NCBI GenBank assembly: GCA_905192745.1
Contig: CAJJLZ010000003.1
Span: 83,122 to 147,121, forward strand
From: an uncultured Oscillospiraceae bacterium
GTDB lineage: Bacteria; Bacillota; Clostridia; Oscillospirales; Acutalibacteraceae
Direction of reading: 5' to 3'
Length of the DNA stretch: 64,000 nt
A program made the position numbers and the translations under genes. Each line of letters begins with the position of its first letter. The first letter of the stretch is position 1. The notes beneath the pieces were generated by a model. It was not told where the DNA came from. It ran no database searches and was given only the letters and a program-made list of their open reading frames with translations. Shown one piece after another: positions 16,458 through 25,457 of the stretch.

Positions 16458-16751
16458 ATGAAGAACAAAATCTGGGAGATCCTGTGCATTGCATCGGCCG
16501 CGGTTTTTCTGCTGACCGTCGCCGGTTTTATCCTTGTTCAGGTATTTTTCACGTTTCAATTGTCAAAGGAGCCGAACGCCGGTATAGCTATCATCGGCGG
16601 TGCCGACGGCCCTACCGCTTCCTGGCTTACCGTAAATTTGCTGTTCCATACTCCTCTTGGATTTGCTTTTCTTATTATTTCGTCACTGTGTCTGGTCGTG
16701 TTTCTTCTTTCTTTTACGGTACTGCTTCTCCGGCGCTTCCGCCGGAAGTGA
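16458..16751 (+). CDS. Small membrane protein with an OadB-like GGADGPT motif
   Basis: A 97-residue protein with two transmembrane segments (about residues 10-30 and 65-90) and a basic tail (RRFRRK). The loop between them carries NAGIAIIGGADGPTAS, the same motif as the conserved loop in the beta subunit of sodium-pumping decarboxylases (OadB/MmdB), but the rest of that roughly 400-residue transporter is missing. GAGGTG precedes the ATG. Small proteins with this motif are annotated in Clostridia as partial decarboxylase beta subunits; the function is unknown, and ion transport by such a short protein is not established. Confidence 0.65.
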   Translation: MKNKIWEILCIASAAVFLLTVAGFILVQVFFTFQLSKEPNAGIAIIGGADGPTASWLTVNLLFHTPLGFAFLIISSLCLVVFLLSFTVLLLRRFRRK

Positions 16752-17033
16752 ACCGGATACCCAACGCACCTCTTCTATGGGACGGACCGCTTCTCAAAGC
16801 ATATCTTTTTTTGCATTTTCATAAAATGAACGGGGCGCACTCGTCGGCCTTCAGGAAACGGAGCGTTCCTTCCCCATAAACGCAAATCCGCCCCTGAAAA
16901 AATGAACCGGAAAGCAGGATTGGTTTGTCCGTTTACTTTTTCCAAAAAGTATGGTATCTTATATGCATGCGGCCATTATGATCCATTGCCGTCTTATTTC
17001 TCACGCATCGCATGGAAAGGATGGAACGCCTTT

Positions 17034-18779
17034 ATGAAAAAATGGATTGCTGCCCTCTTATCCGCGGTAATGCTTGTCTCTGTGCTGACAGCTTCCGTGT
17101 CTGCGAAACCCGGCGATGATACGGAGCCGACGGAAACCACCTCTTCTACCGAAACATCGCCCACCACGCCTTCCACTTCGCCGGTAAAGGAGCCGAGCTT
17201 TTCCTTTGTAAACAACAACGGTAAGAGTCTGACGGTAAAATGGAACGCTTCCGATCTGCCCGGCGTATCGGTGGTTGTGGTAATCGACGGAACGGTGCGG
17301 GGTGACAGCGACTCTACCGGCAGTTTCTCTGTCCCATTGGATGAGTTGAGGCCCGGTCTTTACGATATGACCTATCAGCTCAGCGACGGCCGTACGATTC
17401 CCGCCGATCGTCAGGTAGACGTGGCCGGACAGCTCACTACAAAAATGACGCTGACCGTCACAAACGGTCAGGTCAGCGCACAAATTAAGGATAATTACGG
17501 TCGTCCGATCAAGGATTATCCCATCAACCTGTTTTACGCCAATGTAAAACAGGCGGCGGAAAGCACCGATGCCAACGGCATGGTCACTTTTCGCATCGCC
17601 GCCCCTTCGGATCAGACGGTCATCCTCTGTACGGCGGATAACCGAACGGTCAACTCCGTCAGCTATGTGGGCTGTACGGCGTCGCTCGGTGAACCGATCA
17701 TCACGCCGACCACCACCACTACGACAGCCAACAACACCACAACCGGAACGGGTTCGGGCGGTGTTCCCACTACCTCCACCGCCTTCTCCAAAACCACGGC
17801 GACCACGGTATCCACTACGACGCCGACCTATGCGATGATTCAGGGCGCCGGCACCACAGCGGTGGTGGGCGACCAGATTGCCATCAATACCAGCTTTGAC
17901 ACGCAAGTAGCCAAGAACTTCGGCCTTTCGTCCAACGATTTTGCCGGAAGCGCCCGGCTGCTTCTCGGCAAAGATCTGTACAACGCCCTGATCGGACAAA
18001 GCAACGCCGTTCTGATGTTGGAAGCCCTTACTTCCTCCCTGACGGTCACCGATCAGCATATTTCGGCGGCAATCAGCGGCCAGTCCAAATTCAGCACCTT
18101 TTCCCCGCAGTCTACTCTTCGGATTCCGCTTGATCTGTCCCTGCATATGGTCAACAGCGCGGAAAACATTGATACGCCCATCGCTATGCCGGGCGGCGAA
18201 ATCACGGTGGAACTGCCCGTTCCAAAATCCATGAGCAACGCGGATAAATATATGGTGGTCGCCGCAGTCATTGGTGAAAACGGCATCACCCGCTTTATCG
18301 ATACCGCTGTGGAGAACGGTTCGCTTTCCTTTACGGTTACCAGCCTCTCCTCCGTGGCAATTCTCGGCTTCGAATCGCCTGCATCCAGGAACTTTTCTAC
18401 CGGTGGAATTCCGTGGCTCGTGATCGTAATCATCATCCTCGGCGTACTAATGCTGGTCGGCGCCGGGTTACTGCTCTACTTCTTCTTCCTGCGCAAGCCC
18501 GCCGCAGACGGTCCGGATGATCCCGACGGCACAGACGATCCGGACGGTGGGGTTCGCCCCTTCCCTTCCGACGGCGATCCCCGTGGAATGCCGGCCGACA
18601 AAGGTGATACGGAGACGGCGGAAGAGACCGACGAATGGGAACAGACGGAAAAAAGCGCAGAAAGCACCCTTTCCGGTGAGGCGCCGATCCCCGGCGTTTC
18701 TCTCGGTTCTCTGACAAATCAGCCTCACGAGCAAACCCCGCGAAAAAAGAATCCCACGGATTATGACATTGATCTGTGA
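17034..18779 (+). CDS. Secreted, membrane-anchored Thr-rich surface protein
   Basis: A 581-residue cell-surface protein of unknown function. The start at 17034 gives a clean signal peptide (MKKWIAALLSAVMLVSVL, cleavage near SVSA-K at residue 24). A Thr/Ser/Pro-rich stretch follows (25-50), then two beta-sandwich-like segments (about 55-220; the second, ITTPI-like IKDYPINLFYANVKQ plus TDANGMVTFRIAAP, resembles Ig/CNA-B-like repeats), a Thr-rich linker (about 223-268), a second globular region (270-455), one transmembrane helix (about 459-484, VIVIIILGVLMLVGAGLLLY) and a roughly 93-residue acidic cytoplasmic tail. No LPXTG or S-layer motif is visible. It is monocistronic, ending at a palindromic terminator. 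Adhesion or envelope sensing is possible but not shown. Confidence 0.75.
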   Translation: MKKWIAALLSAVMLVSVLTASVSAKPGDDTEPTETTSSTETSPTTPSTSPVKEPSFSFVNNNGKSLTVKWNASDLPGVSVVVVIDGTVRGDSDSTGSFSVPLDELRPGLYDMTYQLSDGRTIPADRQVDVAGQLTTKMTLTVTNGQVSAQIKDNYGRPIKDYPINLFYANVKQAAESTDANGMVTFRIAAPSDQTVILCTADNRTVNSVSYVGCTASLGEPIITPTTTTTTANNTTTGTGSGGVPTTSTAFSKTTATTVSTTTPTYAMIQGAGTTAVVGDQIAINTSFDTQVAKNFGLSSNDFAGSARLLLGKDLYNALIGQSNAVLMLEALTSSLTVTDQHISAAISGQSKFSTFSPQSTLRIPLDLSLHMVNSAENIDTPIAMPGGEITVELPVPKSMSNADKYMVVAAVIGENGITRFIDTAVENGSLSFTVTSLSSVAILGFESPASRNFSTGGIPWLVIVIIILGVLMLVGAGLLLYFFFLRKPAADGPDDPDGTDDPDGGVRPFPSDGDPRGMPADKGDTETAEETDEWEQTEKSAESTLSGEAPIPGVSLGSLTNQPHEQTPRKKNPTDYDIDL

Positions 18780-18781
18780 TT

Positions 18782-18835
18782 ATATGAAAGGAAGGCCCGA
18801 TGCCGTTCTCACGGCATCGGGCCTTCCTTTCATAT
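18782..18835. terminator. Bidirectional terminator, 24-bp perfect palindrome
   Basis: Arms 18782-18805 and 18812-18835 are perfectly complementary around a 6-base loop. It lies between the convergent surface-protein gene (stop at 18779) and the ABC permease gene (stop at 18862) and can terminate both, although neither side has a long T run. Confidence 0.9.
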
Positions 18836-18861
18836 TCTAGAATCAAACGGTTATTTGACGC

Positions 18862-19758
18862 TTATTTCTGCTTTTTCTTTATCATGTTCAGCAGTACATA
18901 CGCCGCTATCAGAATAATGATCGACCCGCCGAGGATCAGGTACATCGTTCCGAGTTCCACCTTGTTTCCGAAGAAATACAGGTTGCAGTCGATGGAATCC
19001 CGAATCCCCTCAACAACCTCCGCGGGGAAACCGGCGTCCGACATTTCGGCATACACGCCGCGCATGGCGTGATTGCGCAGCAGAGATGTTCCGTATGTAC
19101 CCGGCAGGAAGGAAAGCACTTTCTGCAAGCCTTCTCCGAAATTGGAGATGGGCATATACGCTCCGCAGATGAAGCCGTACCCCGCGCTGACGATCGTACC
19201 GACCGCGGAGCCCTGCCCGTTGGTGGTCAGCGAAAAGTTGATAAGCGAGGAAAGCGCCGTACCGAACAGCACCAGCAAAATCACATCGAGAATTATCAGG
19301 AACACATCCGCCGCCGTCATATACCATCCGACAAAAGAGAGATATCCAAGACAAACGGCAAGCGCCGTCAGGCTGATAATCAGCGTCGCGGCGGCGCTGG
19401 AAAGAAAATATCCGATGGCGAGTGTGGAGGATTTCACGGGAGTCACAGCCAGATCGCGTCTTGCGCCGCTGATTTTGTCCTGTACCATCAGCAGATTGGA
19501 GCAGAATGCCACTGTTACGCAGCATACAGCGAGAAGGGAAGAAACCAGCTGCGCGCCCACCGTACCGTTCAGGAGGGCTTCATCAACGGCGAAACCCTCC
19601 GGTATCGCGGAGGCGAAACCGTCTTTATATGCCTTGGCAAGAAAGGTCGCATACAGAACCAAAAGGATCATCGGCGTTATCAGCGAGGTAAAAAACATCC
19701 CTTTATCCTTGAAAAAGAGTTTGCAGTCGCGTTTGACAAGTGAAAACAGTCCGGTCAT
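18862..19758 (-). CDS. ABC-2 type transporter permease
   Basis: A 298-residue membrane component of an ABC-2 exporter. About six hydrophobic segments are visible, including ITPMILLVLYATFLAKAY near residue 27, a large extracytoplasmic loop, VFLIILDVILLVLFGTAL, and IILIAAYVLLNMI at the C-terminus. The TVGAQLVSSLLAVCCVTVAF and PISNFGEGLQKVLSFLPGTY segments are typical of the DrrB/NodJ-like permeases. The start at 19758 is set by a GAGGAGGGG site; the frame extends 14 codons upstream into the ATPase gene's end without one. It follows its ATPase by 13 bases. The substrate is unknown; drug or lipid export is the usual role of this class. Confidence 0.9.
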   Translation of the reverse strand: MTGLFSLVKRDCKLFFKDKGMFFTSLITPMILLVLYATFLAKAYKDGFASAIPEGFAVDEALLNGTVGAQLVSSLLAVCCVTVAFCSNLLMVQDKISGARRDLAVTPVKSSTLAIGYFLSSAAATLIISLTALAVCLGYLSFVGWYMTAADVFLIILDVILLVLFGTALSSLINFSLTTNGQGSAVGTIVSAGYGFICGAYMPISNFGEGLQKVLSFLPGTYGTSLLRNHAMRGVYAEMSDAGFPAEVVEGIRDSIDCNLYFFGNKVELGTMYLILGGSIIILIAAYVLLNMIKKKQK

Positions 19759-19771
19759 TCCGATCCCCTCC

Positions 19772-20692
19772 TCAGTTCTTCGCGGCATCGCCGCCGACAA
19801 GCGTTTTCCCGGTCACGGCAAGAAACACGTCGTCCATCTTGCCCTTGGCAATCTCGTAATCCGTAAAGATTTCCGGATGCGCGAGAATCAACTGCGTCGC
19901 CGCCCTGGTATCCGGTACGGCGACCCGCACCGCGTCGCGGATGGTTTCATACGGGAGCTTCAGCCGCTCCACCTGTTCCTTCGGCGTATTATAGAGCGTA
20001 ATAAAGTCTCCGGTATAGGTGTTTTTCAACTGCAGGGGCGTTCCCTCCGCGGCAATCTCCCCGTTGTCCAGAATCACAACATAATCTGCGTCCGCCGCCT
20101 CCTCCATATAATGCGTGGTGAGAAAGACGGTCATGTTGTTCTGCCTGCGCAGGCCGGTCACAACATCCCACAGCAGCTTGCGCGTCTGCGGATCAAGGCC
20201 TGTGGTCGGCTCGTCCAGAATCAGAATTTCCGGCCGGTGTATCAGCGCCCGTGCAATATCAACACGCCGCCTCTGCCCGCCGGAGAGCTTGCCGACCGTG
20301 CGGCCAAGCAGGTCGCCGAAGTCCAGAATTTCCGCCAGCTCCGAAAGACGGTCACGGAAAGCTTTGCCGCGCATCCCATACAGCGCCGCGCGGCTCTCCA
20401 GATTATCCCGGACGGTCAGCGGCTGATCCAGCACCGAACTCTGGAACACTACGCCCAGACGACGGGTAACGTCTTTCATGGATTTGTCAATATTCTCCCC
20501 GCAGATTTCCACCGTACCGCTGTCTTTGGCAAGCTGTCCGCACATAATGGAAATCGTTGTGCTCTTCCCCGCGCCGTTTACACCGAGAAAGGCAAACAGC
20601 TCTCCCCGCTTCACGCGAAAACTCAGGTCCTGCACTGCCCTGACCTCACCGAAATGCTTGTTCAGATGGCGGATTTCAATAATGTTCTCCAA
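19772..20692 (-). CDS. ABC transporter ATP-binding protein (DrrA-like)
   Basis: A 306-residue ATPase that powers the ABC-2 permease encoded immediately downstream. Walker A is FLGVNGAGKSTTISI (about residue 35), the signature is LSGGQRRRVDIARAL, and Walker B is ILILDEPTTGLDPQ; the switch histidine is in FLTTHYMEEA. The C-terminal domain of about 85 residues is of the DrrA type. The start codon is TTG, with AGGAGG 8 bases upstream. The pair could export an antibiotic, but it is separated from the biosynthetic cluster by about 3 kb of decayed sequence, so I do not assign it to that pathway. Confidence 0.93.
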   Translation of the reverse strand: MENIIEIRHLNKHFGEVRAVQDLSFRVKRGELFAFLGVNGAGKSTTISIMCGQLAKDSGTVEICGENIDKSMKDVTRRLGVVFQSSVLDQPLTVRDNLESRAALYGMRGKAFRDRLSELAEILDFGDLLGRTVGKLSGGQRRRVDIARALIHRPEILILDEPTTGLDPQTRKLLWDVVTGLRRQNNMTVFLTTHYMEEAADADYVVILDNGEIAAEGTPLQLKNTYTGDFITLYNTPKEQVERLKLPYETIRDAVRVAVPDTRAATQLILAHPEIFTDYEIAKGKMDDVFLAVTGKTLVGGDAAKN

Positions 20693-20705
20693 AATTCATT
20701 CCTCC

Positions 20706-21249
20706 TCACGCGTTGCCGTTCAGGCTCTGCCATTGTTCTCTGGTGATACAGGTAAAATGCTCGGTGCGGATATCCCCCATGGGAGACGGCTGATCCTTTG
20801 CCGTATGGTGATAGAGAAACCCGCATTTTTCCTGCACACGCCTGGATTTCCCGTTTCCATTGTAATAGCCGCACCAGACCGCGGTGCAGCCGAGTTCTTC
20901 AAAACAACGGCTGAGAAGAGCCCGCACCGCCTCCGGTATCAACCCCTGTCCCCAGTAGGGCGATCCAATAGCCGATCTCCGCTTCGGTATCACTCATCGG
21001 CGCGCTGCCGTGTCCGCTTCGCATAATTCCCACGCTGCCGACCGGAAGCCCGGTTTCTTTCAGCACCACCGCGTAAGTCTCCGGCTCGGACAACACGCCG
21101 CGAATGATTTCAAGACTGTTTTCCACGCTTGTATGGACAGGCCATCCGGCAATCGGACCGACACGCGGATCCTTTGCGTATTTATATAGTTCTTCGGCAT
21201 CGCTGTCTTCCCACGGACGCAGAAACAGCCGTTTCGTTTGTAATATCAT
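20706..21249 (-). pseudogene. GNAT N-acetyltransferase, frameshifted
   Basis: Two overlapping frames together make one RimJ/RimL-type GNAT acetyltransferase. The first frame (21249 to about 20965) gives LQTKRLFLRPWEDSDAEELY through EAEIGYWI; the second (from about 20965 to 20706) continues with PYWGQGLIPEAVRALLSRCF, the acetyl-CoA-binding motif, and ends with KCGFLYHH. The shift falls between the YWI and PYWGQG codons near 20960-20970, exactly in the conserved GYWIGxPYWGQG region. The gene therefore appears broken by a small indel, unless the assembly has an error there. It lies directly upstream of the ABC ATPase. Confidence 0.8.
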
Positions 21250-21700
21250 GTCTCATTTCTCCCTAACGGTTTTATTCTTTCCCATGCGGCATCCGATACT
21301 GAGCAGTTTTCAAAATGGATACTGAAAACCCGCAAAAGTGCCGTGCTGCTGGGCTTTTGCGGGCTTTCTTCTTTCTAAAAAATTTACTCACACCACGAGC
21401 ATTGCATCTGGAAAGAACGAGCGGTGCAGGGATACTTTCCCTACACCGCTTTTCTGTATATTTATAATAGCAGACTTTTTTTGGAAAGTCAATAGTAGAC
21501 TGTGAAACAAATCATATTCTATTTCTTCGGATTGAACTATGTAGTTGGGTACCAGATTTTCATTTTTTAGTTTTGCACCCTCATCACAACCAGTCAAATA
21601 CCTGCACACTTATAGTATTCCTTTTCCGCTTGTTGTTTTGACCATATGTCATTTCCAAGTAGTACCGAAAGCGCAGTTATTCCTTGTCCCTCTTGCATAC
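21250..21700. other. Gap without a convincing gene
   Basis: No reading frame here has both a ribosome site and protein-like composition. A stem CCCGCAAAAG / CTTTTGCGGG (21329-21363) could be a weak terminator for transcripts coming leftwards from the defence-gene remnants. The GC-rich composition of the core genome ends here. Confidence 0.5.
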
Positions 21701-22438
21701 TTATATCCCCCTTTTTGCCGACTCATATAAGTATACATAACCTTTTAGAAAATTATCCCAATAGTACCCCTCCTGTTCTAACCGTACACAGCATTCCAGC
21801 ATATACGCAATGCACTCCGAACAGTCTTCCGGCTCAGCACTTGTTGTCAACTCATGCAATTTATGCGAATACTCAAGCGAGAAGAGTGTTGTAAACGCCG
21901 CAAATGTGACCAACTCTTGCTTATTCATCCGGTAAGTCCGTGTGCTGGCGCTAATTTCGCGGTGAAGTCTTGCAAGCATGCTGAAACTTCCGTGATAAAT
22001 AACAAGCTCGTCAGGCGGGCGATGTTTACCGATATAATCAAAATAATTGGCTTTATTTTCGATAAATAAAATACATCGCACTCCTTTTGAAAGTGTAATC
22101 TGAGCCGCTGTCATGTCATGTCCGTAAACGGTGCTGCCTCCCTTTAGATTTGAGAAATGCAGACTTTTCCCATCAGGGAAGTTAAGAGAAAGCGGCCCAC
22201 AGAACTCGAATTGCTCTGGATATTTTACGATACCAATTAGATTCAATAGCTGTTCATCTAAAGTTTGGTCATCGCAGTCCAAATACTTTTTCAGAATGCG
22301 CAGCAATCGCGTCTCGACAACTCGTTCAAAATGCTTGCTGTCACCAAAGCAACGAATAGAGAACACTCGTTTCAATAGCTCGCTCTCCTTGTTGGCATCT
22401 ATATACCGCAATGCTTTCAGCAAAGAGAATCTCGTCAT
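21701..22438 (-). pseudogene. Remnant of Wadjet JetD-like (DUF2220) nuclease subunit
   Basis: A 245-codon open frame whose first two thirds resembles the C-terminal part of JetD, the Toprim-like nuclease subunit of the Wadjet anti-plasmid system. The diagnostic parts are VFSIRCFGDSKHFERVVE (the fGDSKxfE motif) and GVRCILFIENKANYFDYI followed by DELVIYHGSF, the Toprim-like core. The N-terminal domain and the distal WGDxDxEG metal-binding motif are missing; instead a different segment (MNKQELVTFAAF to the end) is joined on. It is read as a rearranged, non-functional remnant. No ribosome site is visible before the ATG. Confidence 0.6.
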
Positions 22439-23143
22439 TCAGTTTGGGAATGGTCTCCTCACGGCATACACGTAAACGTTCTCCCAAGACCCCTTTTTCT
22501 GTATCCTTTGCGCTCAAATCTGCATCAAGATCCATAATGGCGCCATCCAATTGGCTAAGATGATTTTTGAGCGCATCGATGGTACTGGTGTCAATCGCCG
22601 CAAGGCTGGTGCGCAATCTCGAGACATCTTGTTCCAGTTCGGGAACAGTTTGCTTTTCTTTCGCATATAGTACTGCTTGCTGGATATCGCTTTCTCCAGA
22701 AACAGGAAGTTACCTTTACCTCTCGCTTCGCAAATGTACGGAGCCGTGAAGCAATGGCTGCTTTCAAATCCAGAGCGTCCCGCGGAAATTGATAGATTCC
22801 GCTCTCCAAGGATTTTTGTTCCTGCTGCAAAGCGCTTCGGCTGGCAGCCAACCGCTGCTGTTCGTCAACCATACGAGAACTAAGCTCGATGATATGTTTG
22901 CCGAGTTCCTGTACAGTCGGATAATAACCAAAAAATCTTGGGAATTCATAATATAATCAAAACCCAGTTCATGAACCAAGGCAAACAGACTCTCGATACT
23001 TTTTCTTGTTCATGCCGATAAAAGATCCATCCAGCGCCAGCAATCGCGGGCGGTCATCACGGTATTTTTCGTAAATTCGCACGAGGGGATTTATCCGGGA
23101 GACCGATGCATTGACGTCGCTTATTAATTCTTGAAAATCCACC
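22341..23143 (-). pseudogene. Remnants of a JetC/SMC-like ATPase
   Basis: At least three short, mutually frameshifted pieces. 23143-22970 encodes LLALDGSFIGMNKKK, a Walker B/D-loop-like segment (family form LLDEAFxGMDD), followed after a frame change by LFALVHELGFDYIMNSQ, typical of the end of SMC-like Wadjet/TIGR02680 proteins. 22872-22740 encodes coiled-coil KSLESGIYQFPRDALDLKAAI, and 22616-22430 more coiled coil. The C-terminal Walker B part precedes the coiled coil in reading direction, so the order is scrambled. Nothing here can make a working ATPase. Confidence 0.55.
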
Positions 23144-23144
23144 A

Positions 23145-23532
23145 TTCAAAGCTTTCTTTGTTCCTAAGTCTCTTTAGATCATCCACTATAACCACCGTTC
23201 CCCGGCCCACTTCTCACAAACTGAGGAACAGCGGCGCTTTGCCTGATTCTCCGCCATGGTTAGTGGCTGAATATATAAACGCCTCTCTGATAAGACATGT
23301 TTGTCATAAAACGCCTTTCCTCTGCGCTCTCCGAAATACAGGCTGAAAAACAACGGAAACTTTTAACAACTACAGCCAGTCATTCCAGACGTATCTTTTT
23401 TTATCATCTGAATAAAACAGCCTGTTCATAAAATCCGTCTTCTCCTAACCGACAGAATCGGCCCCCGAGTTGCCGTCCACAGTTCGCGGCAGAACTACCG
23501 CATAAACGTGGTATTCTTACTGAACCTGATGT
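23145..23532. other. Gap between defence remnants and the biosynthetic cluster
   Basis: No gene, tRNA or clear hairpin terminator is recognised in these 388 bases. As the 3' boundary of the large minus-strand cluster it must contain its end, but I see no stem followed by a T run. Confidence 0.5.
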
Positions 23533-23778
23533 CTATTCAGCGTTGCCGCAAAGTTGCAGTATATATTGAACGATATCTTTGACGGTATGTATGTCATGCA
23601 TATTGTCTTCTATTGTACACTTAAAAGTATCTTCTATCTCCATTAGGATATTGATATAGTCAACAGAAGTAATCGCTAAATCATGGAATAGTTCCGAATC
23701 CATTTCAATGGAACCTGGTTGATTTAGGTATGGTGTGAAAATGTCTTGTAACTCTTCGAATATTTTCTGCTGTGTCAT
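23533..23778 (-). CDS. Discrete acyl carrier protein
   Basis: An 81-residue acidic acyl carrier protein. The phosphopantetheine serine is S38 in DLAITSVDYINILMEIED, a divergent form of the usual LGxDSL motif. Four helices are predictable. It overlaps the acyl-AMP ligase stop by 4 bases (ATGA), so the two are translationally coupled; the natural reading is that the ligase loads an acyl or aminoacyl group onto this carrier. It is the last gene of the cluster. A phosphopantetheinyl transferase is not in the window. Confidence 0.93.
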   Translation of the reverse strand: MTQQKIFEELQDIFTPYLNQPGSIEMDSELFHDLAITSVDYINILMEIEDTFKCTIEDNMHDIHTVKDIVQYILQLCGNAE

Positions 23779-25379
23779 AATTTTGTCCTCCTGATCTTTT
23801 TAGTCGGCGTTTTAGAAAACTCCACATCCCTGAAAATAACCTTAGAAATAGTCTTATAGATAGGCAGGCCGTCGTTGATGGCTTTCAAATCCTCTTCCAT
23901 CCGTTTTTTATTGGTTTCCCCATTATCTCCAATATACACCTCCGCTTCGATTTGATCGCCATTCTGATACACCACCGCTTCCTTTACATAATCCAATGCG
24001 TATAAATATTCCTCAAGTTCTTCGGGACTTACGTTTTTTCCATTGCTCAAGACAATTATGTTTTTTTTGCGGCCAGTAATATACAGAAAGCCGTCTTCAT
24101 CCATATATCCCAAATCCCCTGTTCGAAACCATCCGTCTCGAAACGCGTCGACGGTCATTTCTTCATCTTCATAATACCCAGACGCGACCATGTCTCCCTT
24201 TACAAGAATCTCGCCATCATCAACTTTTAAGGTAACGCTATCCAAAATCTGTCCGACACTTTTATCCCGGTAAAAATGGTTGCGATTGACCGCCAATACG
24301 GGAGAACACTCCGTTATTCCGTACCCATTGAGTACCTGGATACCCAATTCACGAAACCCCCGGATATATTTCTCATGAATCGGCGCTCCGCCTGTTATAA
24401 TGAATTCCAACCGGCCCCCGAAAGAATCATGAATCCGTGAAAATAAGCTTTTCCTCAGATCTATTCCAAGCGACATGAACAAATGGCTGATTTTGAGGAG
24501 TTTGCGCAGTCTGCCGTCTTTTCCGTTTTTCTGAGCTTTTATCCATATTTGTTTGTATAGCGATTCAACAATCATAGGAACCAGTATCATATTTTGCGGC
24601 CGATACCTGATCAGATCTCTGCTTAAATCCCTCAAATTACGGTTGAGCGAAATGGGTTGGCCAGAAAGAAGAAGGCACAGAACATTTGCAGTAAATGCAA
24701 ATGTATGATATAACGGCAGCACAAGAAGACTTGTCCCCCCAAAAAAGACACTCTTTATGGAGGCAACGGTGTCCGATACTATATTTTTATGAGAAAGTAT
24801 AACACCTTTGGGCTGACAGGTAGTGCCGGATGTATAGACGATCGTACTGCACCTATTCGGCTGTATTCGAATGTCCAAATAGGCGGTCTCTCCTATTTCA
24901 ATCAGCTTTTGTCCTTTTTGCAGCAGCTGCGGTAGGTCAGTTTCCAGGACGATTATCTGCTGGCAATGAAGACGCTCCCGTACTTTTTGAATTTTATCCA
25001 GCGACCGTTTGGAGCAGATAATAAACTGAACATCCGTTTTATTGATGAGCGCCGTCAGCTGTTCTTCCATCAATTCCGGATCCAGTGGAACCACAACATT
25101 CTCACCGTTGACAATGGCAAAATAGGCTACAATCCAGTAGTATGAATTCTCCCCGACCAACGCCGCTTTCCCATGATCCAACCCCAGAGCGTGGAGCGCG
25201 GTACCAAGGTAGTTGATGTCATGCATGAATTGACAATAGCTGATTGTTGTAACAGCTTTTTCATCCTGTATAAACTGAAATGCGGTACGATCTTTATACG
25301 TTTGTGCACAATACATCACCAAGTCTTTCAGATGATGAATCAACGGCGCCGTATAAAGAGGATATGGTTTGTTTTTCAC
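23775..25379 (-). CDS. Acyl-AMP ligase / acyl-ACP synthetase
   Basis: A 534-residue AMP-forming ligase of the ANL superfamily. Motifs in order: STIVYTSGTTCQPKGVILSH (phosphate loop), LPLYHTFAF, FIITGGAPIHEKYIRGF, LNGYGITECSPVLAVN, GWFRTGDLGYMDEDGFLYI and GRKKNIIVLSNGKNVSPEE; the A10-type lysine is in KTPTKKIRR at the C-terminus. It resembles long-chain acyl-CoA synthetases rather than NRPS adenylation domains, so a fatty acyl or other carboxylic acid is the likely substrate, delivered to the coupled ACP. The start is placed at a GTG at 25379 because AGGAGG lies 6 bases upstream; the in-frame GTG at 25394 overlaps that site. It probably supplies an acyl group to the peptide-polyketide product. 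Confidence 0.88.
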   Translation of the reverse strand: MKNKPYPLYTAPLIHHLKDLVMYCAQTYKDRTAFQFIQDEKAVTTISYCQFMHDINYLGTALHALGLDHGKAALVGENSYYWIVAYFAIVNGENVVVPLDPELMEEQLTALINKTDVQFIICSKRSLDKIQKVRERLHCQQIIVLETDLPQLLQKGQKLIEIGETAYLDIRIQPNRCSTIVYTSGTTCQPKGVILSHKNIVSDTVASIKSVFFGGTSLLVLPLYHTFAFTANVLCLLLSGQPISLNRNLRDLSRDLIRYRPQNMILVPMIVESLYKQIWIKAQKNGKDGRLRKLLKISHLFMSLGIDLRKSLFSRIHDSFGGRLEFIITGGAPIHEKYIRGFRELGIQVLNGYGITECSPVLAVNRNHFYRDKSVGQILDSVTLKVDDGEILVKGDMVASGYYEDEEMTVDAFRDGWFRTGDLGYMDEDGFLYITGRKKNIIVLSNGKNVSPEELEEYLYALDYVKEAVVYQNGDQIEAEVYIGDNGETNKKRMEEDLKAINDGLPIYKTISKVIFRDVEFSKTPTKKIRRTKL

Positions 25380-25457
25380 AATTTCCCTCCTCACGCAATT
25401 AAAAATACAACCGCCAACCAGCCGAGACGTGGAAACCTGTATTACGTGTACAGCCTT

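Noticed and set aside
18862..20692. ABC exporter as part of the biosynthetic cluster
   Set aside because: It is same-strand but lies beyond about 3 kb of decayed genes and in GC-rich core sequence; the link to the product is unsupported.
20706..21249. Programmed frameshift in the acetyltransferase
   Set aside because: No slippery heptamer or downstream pseudoknot is evident at the junction; a simple indel explains it better.
21388..21609. A 73-codon minus-strand open frame
   Set aside because: No ribosome site, no recognisable motif, and it lies in decayed sequence.
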